NCBI GenBank assembly: GCA_001799195.1
Contig: MGSU01000012.1
Location: forward strand, 1-21,832
Origin: Deltaproteobacteria bacterium RIFOXYA12_FULL_61_11
GTDB lineage: Bacteria; Bdellovibrionota_F; JAHFAK01; YA12-FULL-61-11
Direction of reading: 5' to 3'
DNA length: 21,832 nt
The notes under the pieces were generated by a model, which was given only the letters and a program-made list of their open reading frames with translations, ran no database searches and was not told where the DNA came from. The position numbers were made by a program, and so were the translations under genes. This document shows, piece after piece, positions 1 to 7,721 of the stretch (the stretch's first letter is position 1; the number at the start of each line of letters is the position of its first letter).

Positions 1-443
1 GAGAAATACCACTCTTGCCGCGCATTGGGCACAAGGAGGGCGTCGGCCATCCTCAAGGCTTTGATCTTGCTCGATGCGTTCAGGTAAGTCGAGCCGATTC
101 CGCGGAAGTGGTTTTCCAACAAGAGGGGCCCGTGCAGGTCGATCAGCACCGGTACGTGGGGTTCTCGGAGCCACGAGGTAAGATGCCATTGTTCGAAGAG
201 TAGGAGGTCGGGACCGATCTTCGCCACGAGGGCGTCCAGACTTCCTTCCTCGAAACGCACCAGCTTGTCGTCGGTCGTTGCGCCGGCGCTTTTAGCCGTG
301 CGTTCGGGGACGGCGTGGAGCACCTCGTGCCCGGCTCTCCGCAGGATCGAGGCCACGGACCAAGCCCTCAGTCCGCCCCCGAGGACGGCGCGGGAGGGAT
401 TGAGTGGGAGATCGACCGAACAGAATAAAACTCGTCGCTTCAT
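1..443 (-). CDS. Glycosyltransferase family 4, N-terminal part (cut by left edge)
   Basis: The frame opens with ATG at 443-441 and runs without a stop off the left edge, giving about 147 N-terminal residues. The protein begins MKRRVLFCSVDLPLNPS and has the GT4 (GT-B fold) N-terminal pattern: a beta strand, then a glycine-rich turn (GGGLRAWSVASILRRAGHEV) as in enzymes that pass the donor-binding cleft. Further on come a DLHGPLLLEN segment and ADALLVPNARQEWYF, typical of the strand and helix that close the first Rossmann-like half. The donor-binding C-terminal half with its EX7E motif lies outside the window. The gene is the last visible member of the minus-strand glycan cluster, 84 bases after the stop of the membrane protein, so it may be co-transcribed with it. 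The Shine-Dalgarno is weak (GGAAG before the ATG). The acceptor and sugar cannot be told from the sequence. Confidence 0.8.
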   Translation of the reverse strand, partial: MKRRVLFCSVDLPLNPSRAVLGGGLRAWSVASILRRAGHEVLHAVPERTAKSAGATTDDKLVRFEEGSLDALVAKIGPDLLLFEQWHLTSWLREPHVPVLIDLHGPLLLENHFRGIGSTYLNASSKIKALRMADALLVPNARQEWYF

Positions 444-527
444 AGTGCTTCCGGATAGGTCCAAGGCTGCCGCGCTCGTCGACGACCGGCGGAGCGAGAG
501 GCAGCCTAGCAGATGTCCTCACCGAAC

Positions 528-2243
528 TCAACGCGGTGATGAGCCTACCGCTTCGAGCTGGCTATCCACCTCTGCGGCGGCCCGGTGCTCGCCGAGCTGA
601 CGCAAGGTCGCGGCCAACAGTACGAGGGTCGTCTGGTGCCGTTGGTGCTCCGGCCGCAGCGCTCGCAACCGTCGGAGCCGCGCCCCGGGATCCCGCTCCA
701 GGTAGATGGCAAGGATAGCCGCCGGCAACTCTCCGAGATTCCCGCGTCGAAGACCCCGCTCCACTTCGGCCATGACCTGGCTCCGGGGCAGCAGGTCATA
801 ACGGTGCAGGTAGGCCGTGGGGAGCAGCCAGGTGAAGCCGTCTTCGGTTTCGACCCTTGGGAAACGGCCCTGTTTCGTGAAGATCGCGACCTCCTCTCCG
901 AGGTAGACCAGGACCCACCTCCCGCTGGCCCTGACCTCGAGGAAGAAACGCTCCCGTCGACGGTCTCCCGGCCATTGCAGGACCAGGAGGTCGAAACGAT
1001 GGAGGCGGTCCAGCTCGGTCAGGCCGCTGAAGCGCTGCACAGCCTCGAGGTACCTGCCGAAACGGGCCTCGGAATACAGGTCGATGCGGCCGTCGATGTA
1101 GATGCTCACCTCGGGATGACAAATCGCGGCGAGGTATTGGCCGTAATCGAAGCTGTGGAAGACTCTGCCGCCGAGCCGTCGCTGCTCGAGGAACTCTGCT
1201 GCCGCGGCAAGGTCGACCCTGGCCGGTCGCAGTAGGGTCGATCGATCGAGCGCGAGCAGCTCACGGCCGTGCCACAGGGTGCTGACCGTGAGGACCGCGG
1301 CCAAGACGGCACCGAGCGTGCGTCTCGTCCGCAGACCTAAGCCGAGCTCGGCGAAGAGGGGGAGCGCGGTGAGCAGGGTTTCGGGGAGGAACCTGCCCGA
1401 CTGGGTCAGTAACCCGACGCAACAAAAGAACAGGCCGAGGGTCGGCAGAGGGAGTTTTCGCCGATCCCGGAGCACAAGGAGCAGGGCGAGTCCGAGCGCA
1501 AGGACTATGGGGAGCATCGCCGGTGCGGTCCATGCAAGAGGTTGCCACTCTGCCATGTATTCACCGCGGAAGCGCTCGGCCTGGTAATGCGAGAAGAGAG
1601 GATAATACACCATCGGCCCGTAGGGCCCGACGAGGGTCGCTGCCAGGGGCAGGAAGACGCGATAGAGCCGCTTGCGGGACTCATAGGCTTCCACCGCGAA
1701 GAGGAGAGTCAGGTACCCCAGCCCGAGAATGAACGAAGCGTGGACATTGGTCCATATGACCAGTCCGAGCAAGGCCAGGGCGTCCCTCCGTCGCCCCGGC
1801 ACCCCCCTTTCTCCGAGCAGCAGCAGGCCGAGCATCAGCAATAAACCTACCGTATGGCTGCGCAATACCAGCCTCGACTCCAACGCGGGCCAGAGCAGGA
1901 CCAAGAGCAAGAGGCCGGGATACGGATCGCGGCGACCGAGCCGCAATCCTGCCACCAGGAAGACGCCCAGGATCAGGGCAACCTCCGCCGCCACCAGGGC
2001 GACCGTCCCCCCTCCCGAGAGGGCATGGACCAGCAGATCGAACAACCACTTGTGTTCGATCCAGGGTCGCGGTTCCGGATCCAGCGCGAAGGGATCTTGC
2101 CAAGGGACTCCGCCGCTCTCGAGAATGAACTGCCCGGTGCGTTGGTTGAAGAAGACATCGAGGTTGTCGATAGGACCGAGGTCGAGCAAGGGCAGGAGGA
2201 CCACCCAACCCAGCAGCCAGAGTGCGAGAGTGCCCGGCCGCAT
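528..2243 (-). CDS. Polytopic membrane protein, GT-C-like, with soluble C-terminus
   Basis: The protein is 571 residues from ATG 2243-2241. The open frame extends further upstream, but that part overlaps the preceding glycosyltransferase and is not hydrophobic. This start lies two bases after that gene's TGA. The first ~330 residues contain about nine or ten hydrophobic segments, beginning LALWLLGWVVLLPLLDLG. The first loop carries FFNQRTGQFILESGGVP and the charged/aromatic stretch RPWIEHKWLFDLLVH, resembling the first periplasmic loop of GT-C-fold lipid-linked sugar transferases. The C-terminal ~230 residues are soluble and include HSFDYGQYL and YIDGRIDLY, a motif I recall from uncharacterised bacterial membrane proteins of this shape. 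Location between glycosyltransferase genes fits a role in glycan assembly or transfer at the inner membrane. No family name can be given safely; the GT-C assignment is an inference. Confidence 0.8.
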   Translation of the reverse strand: MRPGTLALWLLGWVVLLPLLDLGPIDNLDVFFNQRTGQFILESGGVPWQDPFALDPEPRPWIEHKWLFDLLVHALSGGGTVALVAAEVALILGVFLVAGLRLGRRDPYPGLLLLVLLWPALESRLVLRSHTVGLLLMLGLLLLGERGVPGRRRDALALLGLVIWTNVHASFILGLGYLTLLFAVEAYESRKRLYRVFLPLAATLVGPYGPMVYYPLFSHYQAERFRGEYMAEWQPLAWTAPAMLPIVLALGLALLLVLRDRRKLPLPTLGLFFCCVGLLTQSGRFLPETLLTALPLFAELGLGLRTRRTLGAVLAAVLTVSTLWHGRELLALDRSTLLRPARVDLAAAAEFLEQRRLGGRVFHSFDYGQYLAAICHPEVSIYIDGRIDLYSEARFGRYLEAVQRFSGLTELDRLHRFDLLVLQWPGDRRRERFFLEVRASGRWVLVYLGEEVAIFTKQGRFPRVETEDGFTWLLPTAYLHRYDLLPRSQVMAEVERGLRRGNLGELPAAILAIYLERDPGARLRRLRALRPEHQRHQTTLVLLAATLRQLGEHRAAAEVDSQLEAVGSSPR

Positions 2244-2245
2244 CT

Positions 2246-3538
2246 TCAAAAGAAGGTCCTCGCAGCCCGACCGAGGCCTCGCTTTGCGAGTTCCTCGAGG
2301 TACGCGGCCGCTTGGGTCTCTCGGGCGAGGAATCTGTTCCCGTCGCCGCTGCGCCGGGGGGGTAGGTCCCGGCTGGACAGGCGGGGACTGGACGCGGGTC
2401 GGTCCGACACACCGAGCCGGTCGAAGAAATCCAACCACGAACGGGCCAGAGTATCGTATGTAAATTCAATGGCTTTTGCCCTGGCAGCGCTCGAGCTGCG
2501 TTCCCACAGCGGGCGCTCGGTCAGGTACCGCACGCACGCGGCCACGAACTCGGCCTGATAACGTTGGCCGTGAGCCGGAGGATCGATCAGCCAACCATCC
2601 ACCCCGTGCTCGACCCGCTCGGTCAAGGCCGCGGCCGCGGTGGTCACTACCGGAAGACCCGCTGCCTGGGCCTCGAGTACGGCAATGCAGAAGGTCTCGT
2701 CGAAGGTGTTGGGATAGGCCAGGAGGCGGGAGCGGGCCAGGAACGAAGCCAGTTCGGCCTGCCGAACCGGACCGTGCAGCACGACCCCCTCTTGTCGGGC
2801 TCGGTCGTAGAGGGGCCCGAAGCCGGCGCGATCCTCCTCGTCGGACAAGCCATAGAGCTGCATACCGCTGAACACATGCAGTTCTGCTTCCGGTACCTCG
2901 CGCCGCACGTGGGGGAAGAGGTCGAGCAGCACGTCGAGCCCGCGGAACGGCGTAGAGCTGTAGACCAGATTGCAGGCTCGCCCCTCCCACCCGGGAGGCG
3001 GAGGAAAGTTGCGGGGCTCGAGACCGTTGCGGGTGACGAAGAGCCTTTCAGCGGCAAGACCTAGGTGCCGGACAAAGGTTTCGCCCTGCCAGCGGCCGAC
3101 GGTGAAGACGAAGTCGTAGAAACCGGCCAGCTCGGCCAAGGACGGTACGATCAAGTCCGCTGCGGTTCCTTCGACCCCCTTGCCGAAATCGAGCAGTCCG
3201 CGGACGAACCGCTGGGTGTAGGCATCGGGGGAGAAATACACGGCCAGGCGTCGTCGCAGGCCAATGGTCAAGGGAAAGAGATCGCGCACCGCCACGAGCA
3301 CGTCGATCGGTTCACCGTGCTGCTCGATCGCCTCGTTGCGCCGATACTCCACGCCGGCGTACCTGCCCGGACGCTCACAGGCGCAGTAGACCACGACCCG
3401 CTCGCCGAGCGCCGCCAAGCTCTTCGCGGTCAGGATCAGCGCGGTCTCCGTCCCACCCAGGGGCCTTTCGTCGAGGGTCTCGCCGTTGAAGGACGGGCCG
3501 AAGCTCCAGAAGACGAGGTACAAGGGCCGCCGCTTCAT
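2246..3538 (-). CDS. Glycosyltransferase family 4
   Basis: The protein is 430 residues. The start is ATG 3538-3536, overlapping the stop of the upstream gene in an ATGA, which implies translational coupling; the longer frame upstream lies inside that gene. It has a retaining GT-B layout. The N-terminal half has LYLVFWSFGPSFNG and a GGTETAL glycine-rich turn near residues 28-34. The linker has VTRNGLEPRNFPPPPG. The C-terminal half has RGLDVLLDLFP, LHVFSGMQLYG and the donor-site EX7E motif (E281 to E289, in DETFCIAVLEAQAAGLPVV). These are classical GT4 features for use of a nucleotide-activated sugar. The last ~60 residues, after WLDFFDRLGV, are low-complexity, rich in arginine, proline and serine, and are not part of the fold. 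It is probably cytoplasmic or peripheral to the inner membrane. Donor and acceptor are unknown. Confidence 0.9.
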   Translation of the reverse strand: MKRRPLYLVFWSFGPSFNGETLDERPLGGTETALILTAKSLAALGERVVVYCACERPGRYAGVEYRRNEAIEQHGEPIDVLVAVRDLFPLTIGLRRRLAVYFSPDAYTQRFVRGLLDFGKGVEGTAADLIVPSLAELAGFYDFVFTVGRWQGETFVRHLGLAAERLFVTRNGLEPRNFPPPPGWEGRACNLVYSSTPFRGLDVLLDLFPHVRREVPEAELHVFSGMQLYGLSDEEDRAGFGPLYDRARQEGVVLHGPVRQAELASFLARSRLLAYPNTFDETFCIAVLEAQAAGLPVVTTAAAALTERVEHGVDGWLIDPPAHGQRYQAEFVAACVRYLTERPLWERSSSAARAKAIEFTYDTLARSWLDFFDRLGVSDRPASSPRLSSRDLPPRRSGDGNRFLARETQAAAYLEELAKRGLGRAARTFF

Positions 3539-4926
3539 GTCGATGTTCCTCCCGCTGCCGCGAGCAGGCTTGCGGCAAGGGGATGCTCGGGGTTGCTCGC
3601 CAGGGCTTTTTGGAACTCGGCGCGAGCCTCGACCTGCTTGCCTTCGCGCAACCGTTGCAACCCGCGCAGACAACGCACCATGGGATCGTCACAGTCCGGC
3701 AGGTCGGGGAACACCCGTCCGAGGAGTTCGGTCCTGCCCCGGCTCAGCAGACGTCCTCCCCAGAGTTCGTACAGGCGAAGGCTCCGAGGATGGCTCTGCA
3801 GCATCCTTTGACGCAGGTCCTCGAGTTCGGCGAAGCGGCCGAGGTCGATGGCGGCAAGGCCGAGATTGAGCAGGACGTGTTCCTGGGCTCCTCCGAGCTT
3901 GAGAGCCTTCTCGAGCGAAACCATGGCCCGCTCGGGCTCGTTCGTCGCCAACTGCAACACGCCAAGATTATTGAAAACTTGAAAATCTTTCGGGGTCCGG
4001 GCCGCGAGGCGCCGGAGTAAGGGCACACATTCGGCCGTACGTCCCAGCTCCAGCAGGGCGCTGCTCTGCAACAAGAGCGGCAACGGCTCCTCGGGTTCGG
4101 CATGCTCGGCTCGCCGGAAGAGCTCGAGGGCCTCTTCGGTCCGGCGCACGTGCAAGAGCAGACTCCCCTTGGCGCAGAGAATGCGTCCCGGACGCTTGGC
4201 GGTCTCGAGCGAGCGGGTGAAGGCCTGTTCTGCCTCGCCAAAACGGCCAACTTCCCAGAGCTGCATACCCAACTCGTACCACGGGGTGCTCCCGCCTACG
4301 ACCTCGGCCTTGCGTTCGCTGAGGGCGAGGTAGAGTTCCATCTTCCGGCGGCGCTGCCGCTCGTCGAGGGCCACCTTGCCGTAATGGTGCAAGCGCAGGC
4401 CGGTCGGTACGGGTTGCAGCTCTCCTCGGAGGTCCACGCAGTGTTCGTGGATCAGGCCCTGAAAGCGAAAACGGGCCTCTCGGGGGAAGAGCCGCACCAA
4501 GGAGGATTCGAAATAGCCGGGATAGCCTTCCGCCTCGGGCACTCCGAGCTGGTTGGGCAGGTAGCCGAACACTCCGCTGGCCGTCGTATAGGTGGTCTGG
4601 ACGAGTTGGTACAAGGCCGGCTCCCCGGAGAGAAGCGCGGAGAGGGCTGCATGGTCGCGGGGAGCGAGGACTTCATCCGCGTCGAGCACGAGGATCCAGG
4701 CCGAGGTTGCCAGTTCCAGGGAGACATTCCGGGCCGCGCTGAAATCATCGTTCCAGGGGAAGGCCACGACCCTCGCGCCGTGCGCCGCGGCGACCTCCGG
4801 AGTGCCGTCCCTGCTGCCGGTGTCGACCACGACCATCTCCCGGACGAGTCCGGCGACACTTCGCAGGGCCGCGGGGAGGAGACCCCGCTCGTCGCGGACG
4901 ATCATGCACAAGGACAGGTCGATCAT
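3535..4926 (-). CDS. GT2 glycosyltransferase with C-terminal TPR repeats
   Basis: The protein is 463 residues. The first ~200 residues are a GT-A family 2 domain: SLCMIVRDE at the start, VVDTGSRDGT (34-43) for nucleotide binding, DDFSAARN (60-67), and the metal-binding DXD-type motif in LVLDADEVL (D82-A-D84). From about residue 210 to the end come helical TPR-type repeats (WELGMQLWEVGRFGEAEQAF, LNNLGVLQLATNEPERAM and similar). This GT2+TPR architecture is common in bacterial surface-glycan and protein-glycosylation loci. It is the first gene of the minus-strand cluster, and its TGA overlaps the next gene's ATG. The start is ATG 4926-4924; the ribosome site is poor, with only AAGG about 12 bases upstream. 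The 130-base gap to the divergent gene at 5058 must hold its promoter, but I see no convincing one on this strand. Substrates are unknown. Confidence 0.9.
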   Translation of the reverse strand: MIDLSLCMIVRDERGLLPAALRSVAGLVREMVVVDTGSRDGTPEVAAAHGARVVAFPWNDDFSAARNVSLELATSAWILVLDADEVLAPRDHAALSALLSGEPALYQLVQTTYTTASGVFGYLPNQLGVPEAEGYPGYFESSLVRLFPREARFRFQGLIHEHCVDLRGELQPVPTGLRLHHYGKVALDERQRRRKMELYLALSERKAEVVGGSTPWYELGMQLWEVGRFGEAEQAFTRSLETAKRPGRILCAKGSLLLHVRRTEEALELFRRAEHAEPEEPLPLLLQSSALLELGRTAECVPLLRRLAARTPKDFQVFNNLGVLQLATNEPERAMVSLEKALKLGGAQEHVLLNLGLAAIDLGRFAELEDLRQRMLQSHPRSLRLYELWGGRLLSRGRTELLGRVFPDLPDCDDPMVRCLRGLQRLREGKQVEARAEFQKALASNPEHPLAASLLAAAGGTST

Positions 4927-4995
4927 TCCGGTACAGCCTTGAAGAGGTCGAACCTCGGATCAGCTTAGCAGAACCCGAAGAGATTGGAAGTAGGG

Positions 4996-5024
4996 TTGCC
5001 CGGTCGCGGCCGAACTGCTAGGTA
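4996..5024 (+). promoter_or_regulatory. Weak candidate promoter for the DUF6485-like gene
   Basis: TTGCCC (4996-5001), a 17-base spacer and TAGGTA (5019-5024) preceded by TG one base upstream (extended -10 type) point toward the gene at 5058. The hexamers match the consensus only partly, so this is a tentative call. Confidence 0.25.
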
Positions 5025-5057
5025 AGGCAAGGATGACATCGATTCTGAGGATACTGC

Positions 5058-5270
5058 ATGGAATGCCATCGAGAACGGAATGCGGCCACCTGTGCCTGCA
5101 CATACGAACCGTGCAGCCGCAAGGGGAACTGCTGCGAATGCCTCCGCCATCACCTGCGCTCCCGAGAACTGCCCGCCTGCTGCTTCCCGCCCGAGGCCGA
5201 GCGCACCTACGACCGTTCCTTCGAGCACTTCGCCCGACTGGTGCAGGGCTCGGCCCGTCGCCCAGGTTGA
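5058..5270 (+). CDS. Small cysteine-rich protein, probably DUF6485 family
   Basis: The protein is 70 residues with nine cysteines in the first 42 residues: C3, C12, C14, C19, C25, C26, C28, C41 and C42. They sit in the patterns CxC (12-14) and CCxC (25-28), with CC at 41-42. The second half reads CCFPPEAERTYDRSFEHFARLV. From memory this matches the conserved small proteins annotated DUF6485, whose function is not known. The cysteine pattern suggests metal or iron-sulphur binding in the cytoplasm; there is no signal peptide. The ATG at 5058 follows TGAGGAT at a good distance. A longer in-window frame starting at 5033 in another phase is a shadow and lacks this conservation. It stands alone between the divergent glycosyltransferase operon and sodN. 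A link to nickel or redox chemistry of the next gene is possible but unsupported. Confidence 0.75.
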   Translation: MECHRERNAATCACTYEPCSRKGNCCECLRHHLRSRELPACCFPPEAERTYDRSFEHFARLVQGSARRPG

Positions 5271-5294
5271 CAAGCCCCTCATCGGGGTTAGGGT
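5267..5294 (+). promoter_or_regulatory. Candidate sigma70-type promoter for sodN
   Basis: A perfect TTGACA (5267-5272) is followed after 16 bases by TAGGGT (5289-5294), about 66 bases before the sodN start. The -35 overlaps the stop codon of the preceding gene. The spacer contains CCCC-TCATC-GGGG, a small inverted repeat that could serve as an operator. The -10 match is weak. Confidence 0.35.
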
Positions 5295-5360
5295 AGGCTT
5301 CGCCGGTCGAGGCCACGATCCCCCCCGGCCCCCAGGAACACCGCATCGCCGGAGGTCTTT

Positions 5361-5828
5361 ATGGCAGTACGTTTCCTCGTGATCCTCACCGTCCTCCTCG
5401 CAGGTCGGGCCCAAGCCCACTGCCAGATCCCGTGCGGGATCTACGGAGACGACCTCCGCTTGGCCCTGCTCGACGAGCACGTCACCACCCTCGAGAAGGC
5501 GATGCAGCAGATCGTCGCCCTCGGGACCAAGAACCCCCTCGACCTGCACCAGACCACCCGTTGGATCGAGACCAAGGAACATCATGCCAAGGAGATCCAG
5601 AGTTTGGTCGCCGATTATTTCCTCACCCAGCGGATCAGGCCCGCTGCCGAAGCCGAGGCTGCCGCCCACCGCACCTATGTGCGCCAGTTGACCACCCTGC
5701 ACGGCATATTGCTCGCGGCGATGAAAGCCCGGCAGGGCACCGACCTCGAGCACATTGCCGAGCTGCGCACACTACTCCGAGACTTCCGTTCCCTTTACGG
5801 CAGCACCGCGATTATACCGGCGCGCTGA
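5361..5828 (+). CDS. sodN: Nickel superoxide dismutase with Sec-type signal peptide
   Basis: The protein is 155 residues. Residues 1-19 (MAVRFLVILTVLLAGRAQA) form a Sec signal peptide with an AxA-type signal peptidase I site. Cleavage leaves a mature chain that begins HCQIPCGIY, the nickel-hook of NiSOD: His1, Cys2 and Cys6 as ligands and Tyr9 at the active site. The rest is a mature four-helix-bundle chain of ~136 residues, including RWIETKEHHAKEIQ and YFLTQRIRP, which I recognise from non-actinobacterial NiSODs. It converts superoxide to oxygen and hydrogen peroxide, here most likely in the periplasm. Characterised NiSODs usually carry a short propeptide removed by a dedicated peptidase (SodX); no such gene is in the window. 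GGAGGT four bases before ATG 5361 is a strong ribosome site. The 3' end overlaps the convergent GshB-like gene by 17 bases. Confidence 0.93.
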   Translation: MAVRFLVILTVLLAGRAQAHCQIPCGIYGDDLRLALLDEHVTTLEKAMQQIVALGTKNPLDLHQTTRWIETKEHHAKEIQSLVADYFLTQRIRPAAEAEAAAHRTYVRQLTTLHGILLAAMKARQGTDLEHIAELRTLLRDFRSLYGSTAIIPAR

Positions 5829-6780
5829 TACTCCCCTCACGGACCTCGGCGAGTATGGTTTCGAGATACTCCACCACCGCGCGTTCGGTCCGGAGGCCGC
5901 AGATTTCATTGGTCTCGACCAGCAGGCCGGGGCTGGTGATGTTGAAGTCGCTCAAGCGGCCGGCGATGATATCGAGGGCCACCAGGTGGAGCCCCCGGGC
6001 TCGGAGGTACGGAGCCACGGCCTCGACCACGGCGAGATCCTCCCGGCTCGGCTCGTACGGCACTCCGATCGCGCCGCGCTCGTAATCGGCCTTGAACGAA
6101 CCCCCGGCCGGCAGCTTGCGAAACCAGGCCAACGGAGTGCCTCCCAGCAGGAAGACCCGGGTCTCGCCCTGGTAGATCTCCTCCAGGAACTCCTGGAGCA
6201 TCACGGCGCGCGTGAAGTTGTCGCTGGCCACGCGCAAGGGTTCTGGCTCCCGCGAGGTCACGAGCTCGACTCCCCTGCCAGCGGCGTCGTGCATGACCTT
6301 AACCACCCCCCGGCCGCCGTGTCGATCCAGGAAGGCGAACAGCTCCTCGCGGTCGGCGCTGACCAGGGTATCGGCAACTTGGAGAGGGAATTGTAGGATT
6401 GAGAGTTTCTCCCCATGGGTCGCCAGCGCGAGGGGATCATTGAAGACCAGGGGTCGCCGCGGCAACAAGGAGAGCTGCAAGCACAGGTGGTGGTAGTTGA
6501 GGTCGTAGGGGGGGTCCTTCCGCACGTGGACCGCGTCAAAATCGGTCAGGGGATGGTATTCCTCGCCGCCCAGGTCGAAGCACATCGGACCGGGGAAGGC
6601 GATGCGTCGGCACAGCGCTCCCAGTTCGAGCCGACCATCTTCGACGCGGCAGAGCAGCCGGTCGTACCAGCACACCATGAGCCCGTGCCCGCGCCGATCC
6701 AACTCGCGCATGAGGAGGAAGGTCGTATCGCGGATCGGCTCGAGGCGTTCTGGGGGATCGATGATGACGAGGTGCCGCAT
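5812..6780 (-). CDS. GshB-like ATP-grasp ligase (glutathione synthetase-like)
   Basis: The protein is 322 residues, close to the ~316 of bacterial glutathione synthetase. I start it at ATG 6780-6778 because the GshB N-terminal motif begins there (MRHLVIIDPPERLEPIRDTTFLLMREL). The longer upstream frame is non-conserved and contains a likely promoter. Family motifs in order: DAVHVRKDPPYDLNYHHLCLQ (GshB linker), PLVFNDPLALATHGEKL, VVKVMHDAAGRGVELV (ATP-grasp loop), FRKLPAGGSFKAD, and ALDIIAGRLSDFNITSPG, corresponding to the GshB NVTSPT metal/ATP site. The family joins gamma-glutamylcysteine and glycine using ATP in the cytosol. No gshA is visible, and GshB-like paralogues with other substrates exist, so I give no symbol. 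It is convergent with sodN, tails overlapping by 17 bases, and divergent from the TPR gene. Confidence 0.85.
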   Translation of the reverse strand: MRHLVIIDPPERLEPIRDTTFLLMRELDRRGHGLMVCWYDRLLCRVEDGRLELGALCRRIAFPGPMCFDLGGEEYHPLTDFDAVHVRKDPPYDLNYHHLCLQLSLLPRRPLVFNDPLALATHGEKLSILQFPLQVADTLVSADREELFAFLDRHGGRGVVKVMHDAAGRGVELVTSREPEPLRVASDNFTRAVMLQEFLEEIYQGETRVFLLGGTPLAWFRKLPAGGSFKADYERGAIGVPYEPSREDLAVVEAVAPYLRARGLHLVALDIIAGRLSDFNITSPGLLVETNEICGLRTERAVVEYLETILAEVREGSISAPV

Positions 6781-6867
6781 ACTGTGCTCGACCACGACGA
6801 CCTGCCGGCCGTCCGGATCACATCCAGGAGAGTGCGTCGAGCCCGGCTTCGACCTCTCCGGAGCGCG

Positions 6868-6897
6868 ATCATGGGACTTTACCCCCTCATCTGTCAA
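6868..6897 (-). promoter_or_regulatory. Candidate sigma70-type promoter for the GshB-like gene
   Basis: On the minus strand a perfect TTGACA (6897-6892) is followed after 18 bases by CATGAT (6873-6868), which matches four of six -10 positions. Transcription would begin near 6860, leaving about 80 bases of leader before ATG 6780. This supports the short start chosen for the gene. Confidence 0.45.
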
Positions 6898-6926
6898 CCG
6901 GGACGAAGTCGACTGCATTTTCTTGG

Positions 6927-6956
6927 TTGCATAGCCGGGGAGCTTCCCGGTATACC
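6927..6956 (+). promoter_or_regulatory. Candidate promoter with inverted repeat, for the TPR gene
   Basis: TTGCAT (6927-6932), an 18-base spacer and TATACC (6951-6956) precede the TPR gene by about 40 bases. The spacer ends in CCGGGGAGCTTCCCGG (6935-6950), an inverted repeat with a single mismatched pair, placed where a repressor would block polymerase. Promoter match is moderate. Confidence 0.35.
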
Positions 6957-6997
6957 TATGCGCTGCGGTCAGGAACAGCGATAGGGATGGGACCTCC

Positions 6998-7705
6998 ATG
7001 GACGACAAACAGCGGGAAATGTTCAAGGTCGGTAAAGAGAGCTTCGAGAACGGAGACTACTCCAAGGCCGAACTCAGCTTCAAGGAAGTGCTTGCGGTCA
7101 ACGAACAATATCCCGACATCCATAATATGCTCGGCTTGATCTACCATGAGCAGGGCAAATACACCCAGGCCCTGGCCGAGTTCGAGAAGGCCATCTCGCT
7201 CAACCCCTGTTACATCGAGGCCTTCCTCAACCTGGCGGTGACCTACAACGACCTCGGTCGGTACAAAGACGCAAAACAGGTCTATAAAAAAGCCAAGCAG
7301 GCGGCCAAGGGGCTCAAGAACGACCTCGATCCCTTCGTCAAGGGCAAACTGGCCAACATGCATTCCGAGATCGGCGACACCTACCGGGAGGTCGGCAAAT
7401 ACGACGAAGCCGTCGCCGAGTACACCAAGGCGCTCTTCCTGCGGCCGAAATACCTCGATATCAAGATCAAGCTCGGTGACACCTATCGCGACCAGGGCAA
7501 TGTCGAAAAAGCCATCAAGGAGTACCTCGAGGCTAAGAAGATCAGCAAGGATTTTGCACCGCTGAGGATCAAGCTCGGCGTGGCGTATTACTCCACCGGC
7601 GAGATTGCCAAGGCCCGGGCGGAATGGGACGCGGTCCTGACCAAGGACCCGAAGAACAAGAAGGCCAAGATGTACCTCAACCTGGTCAAGGATCCCAAGG
7701 AGTAA
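6998..7705 (+). CDS. Tetratricopeptide-repeat protein
   Basis: The protein is 235 residues and consists almost wholly of TPR units. I count six, starting near residues 5, 39, 73, 120, 155 and 190. Typical repeat signatures are MLGLIYHEQGKYTQALAEF, LNLAVTYNDLGRYKDAKQVY, SEIGDTYREVGKYDEAVAEY and IKLGDTYRDQGNVEKAIKEY. There is no signal peptide, lipobox or membrane segment, so it should be a cytoplasmic protein-protein interaction scaffold. The lysine-rich composition and good consensus mark it as a real, well-preserved gene. The ATG at 6998 follows a GGGA-rich stretch; the promoter candidate lies directly upstream. It is divergent from the GshB-like gene and stands before the phasin-like and pilin genes. 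PilF-type pilotins are also TPR proteins but are lipoproteins, so that role is unlikely here. The partner is unknown. Confidence 0.9.
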   Translation: MDDKQREMFKVGKESFENGDYSKAELSFKEVLAVNEQYPDIHNMLGLIYHEQGKYTQALAEFEKAISLNPCYIEAFLNLAVTYNDLGRYKDAKQVYKKAKQAAKGLKNDLDPFVKGKLANMHSEIGDTYREVGKYDEAVAEYTKALFLRPKYLDIKIKLGDTYRDQGNVEKAIKEYLEAKKISKDFAPLRIKLGVAYYSTGEIAKARAEWDAVLTKDPKNKKAKMYLNLVKDPKE

Positions 7706-7721
7706 CAGCCTCCTGCGCCGC

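Noticed and set aside
2244-2438. Longer start for the polytopic membrane protein
   Set aside because: The extra 65 residues overlap the preceding glycosyltransferase, are Pro/Arg-rich and lie before a perfectly placed ATG two bases after that gene's stop.
4102-4968. A 288-residue plus-strand frame opposite the GT2-TPR gene
   Set aside because: The opposite strand has clear GT2 motifs and TPRs; this frame has none and is a codon-bias shadow.
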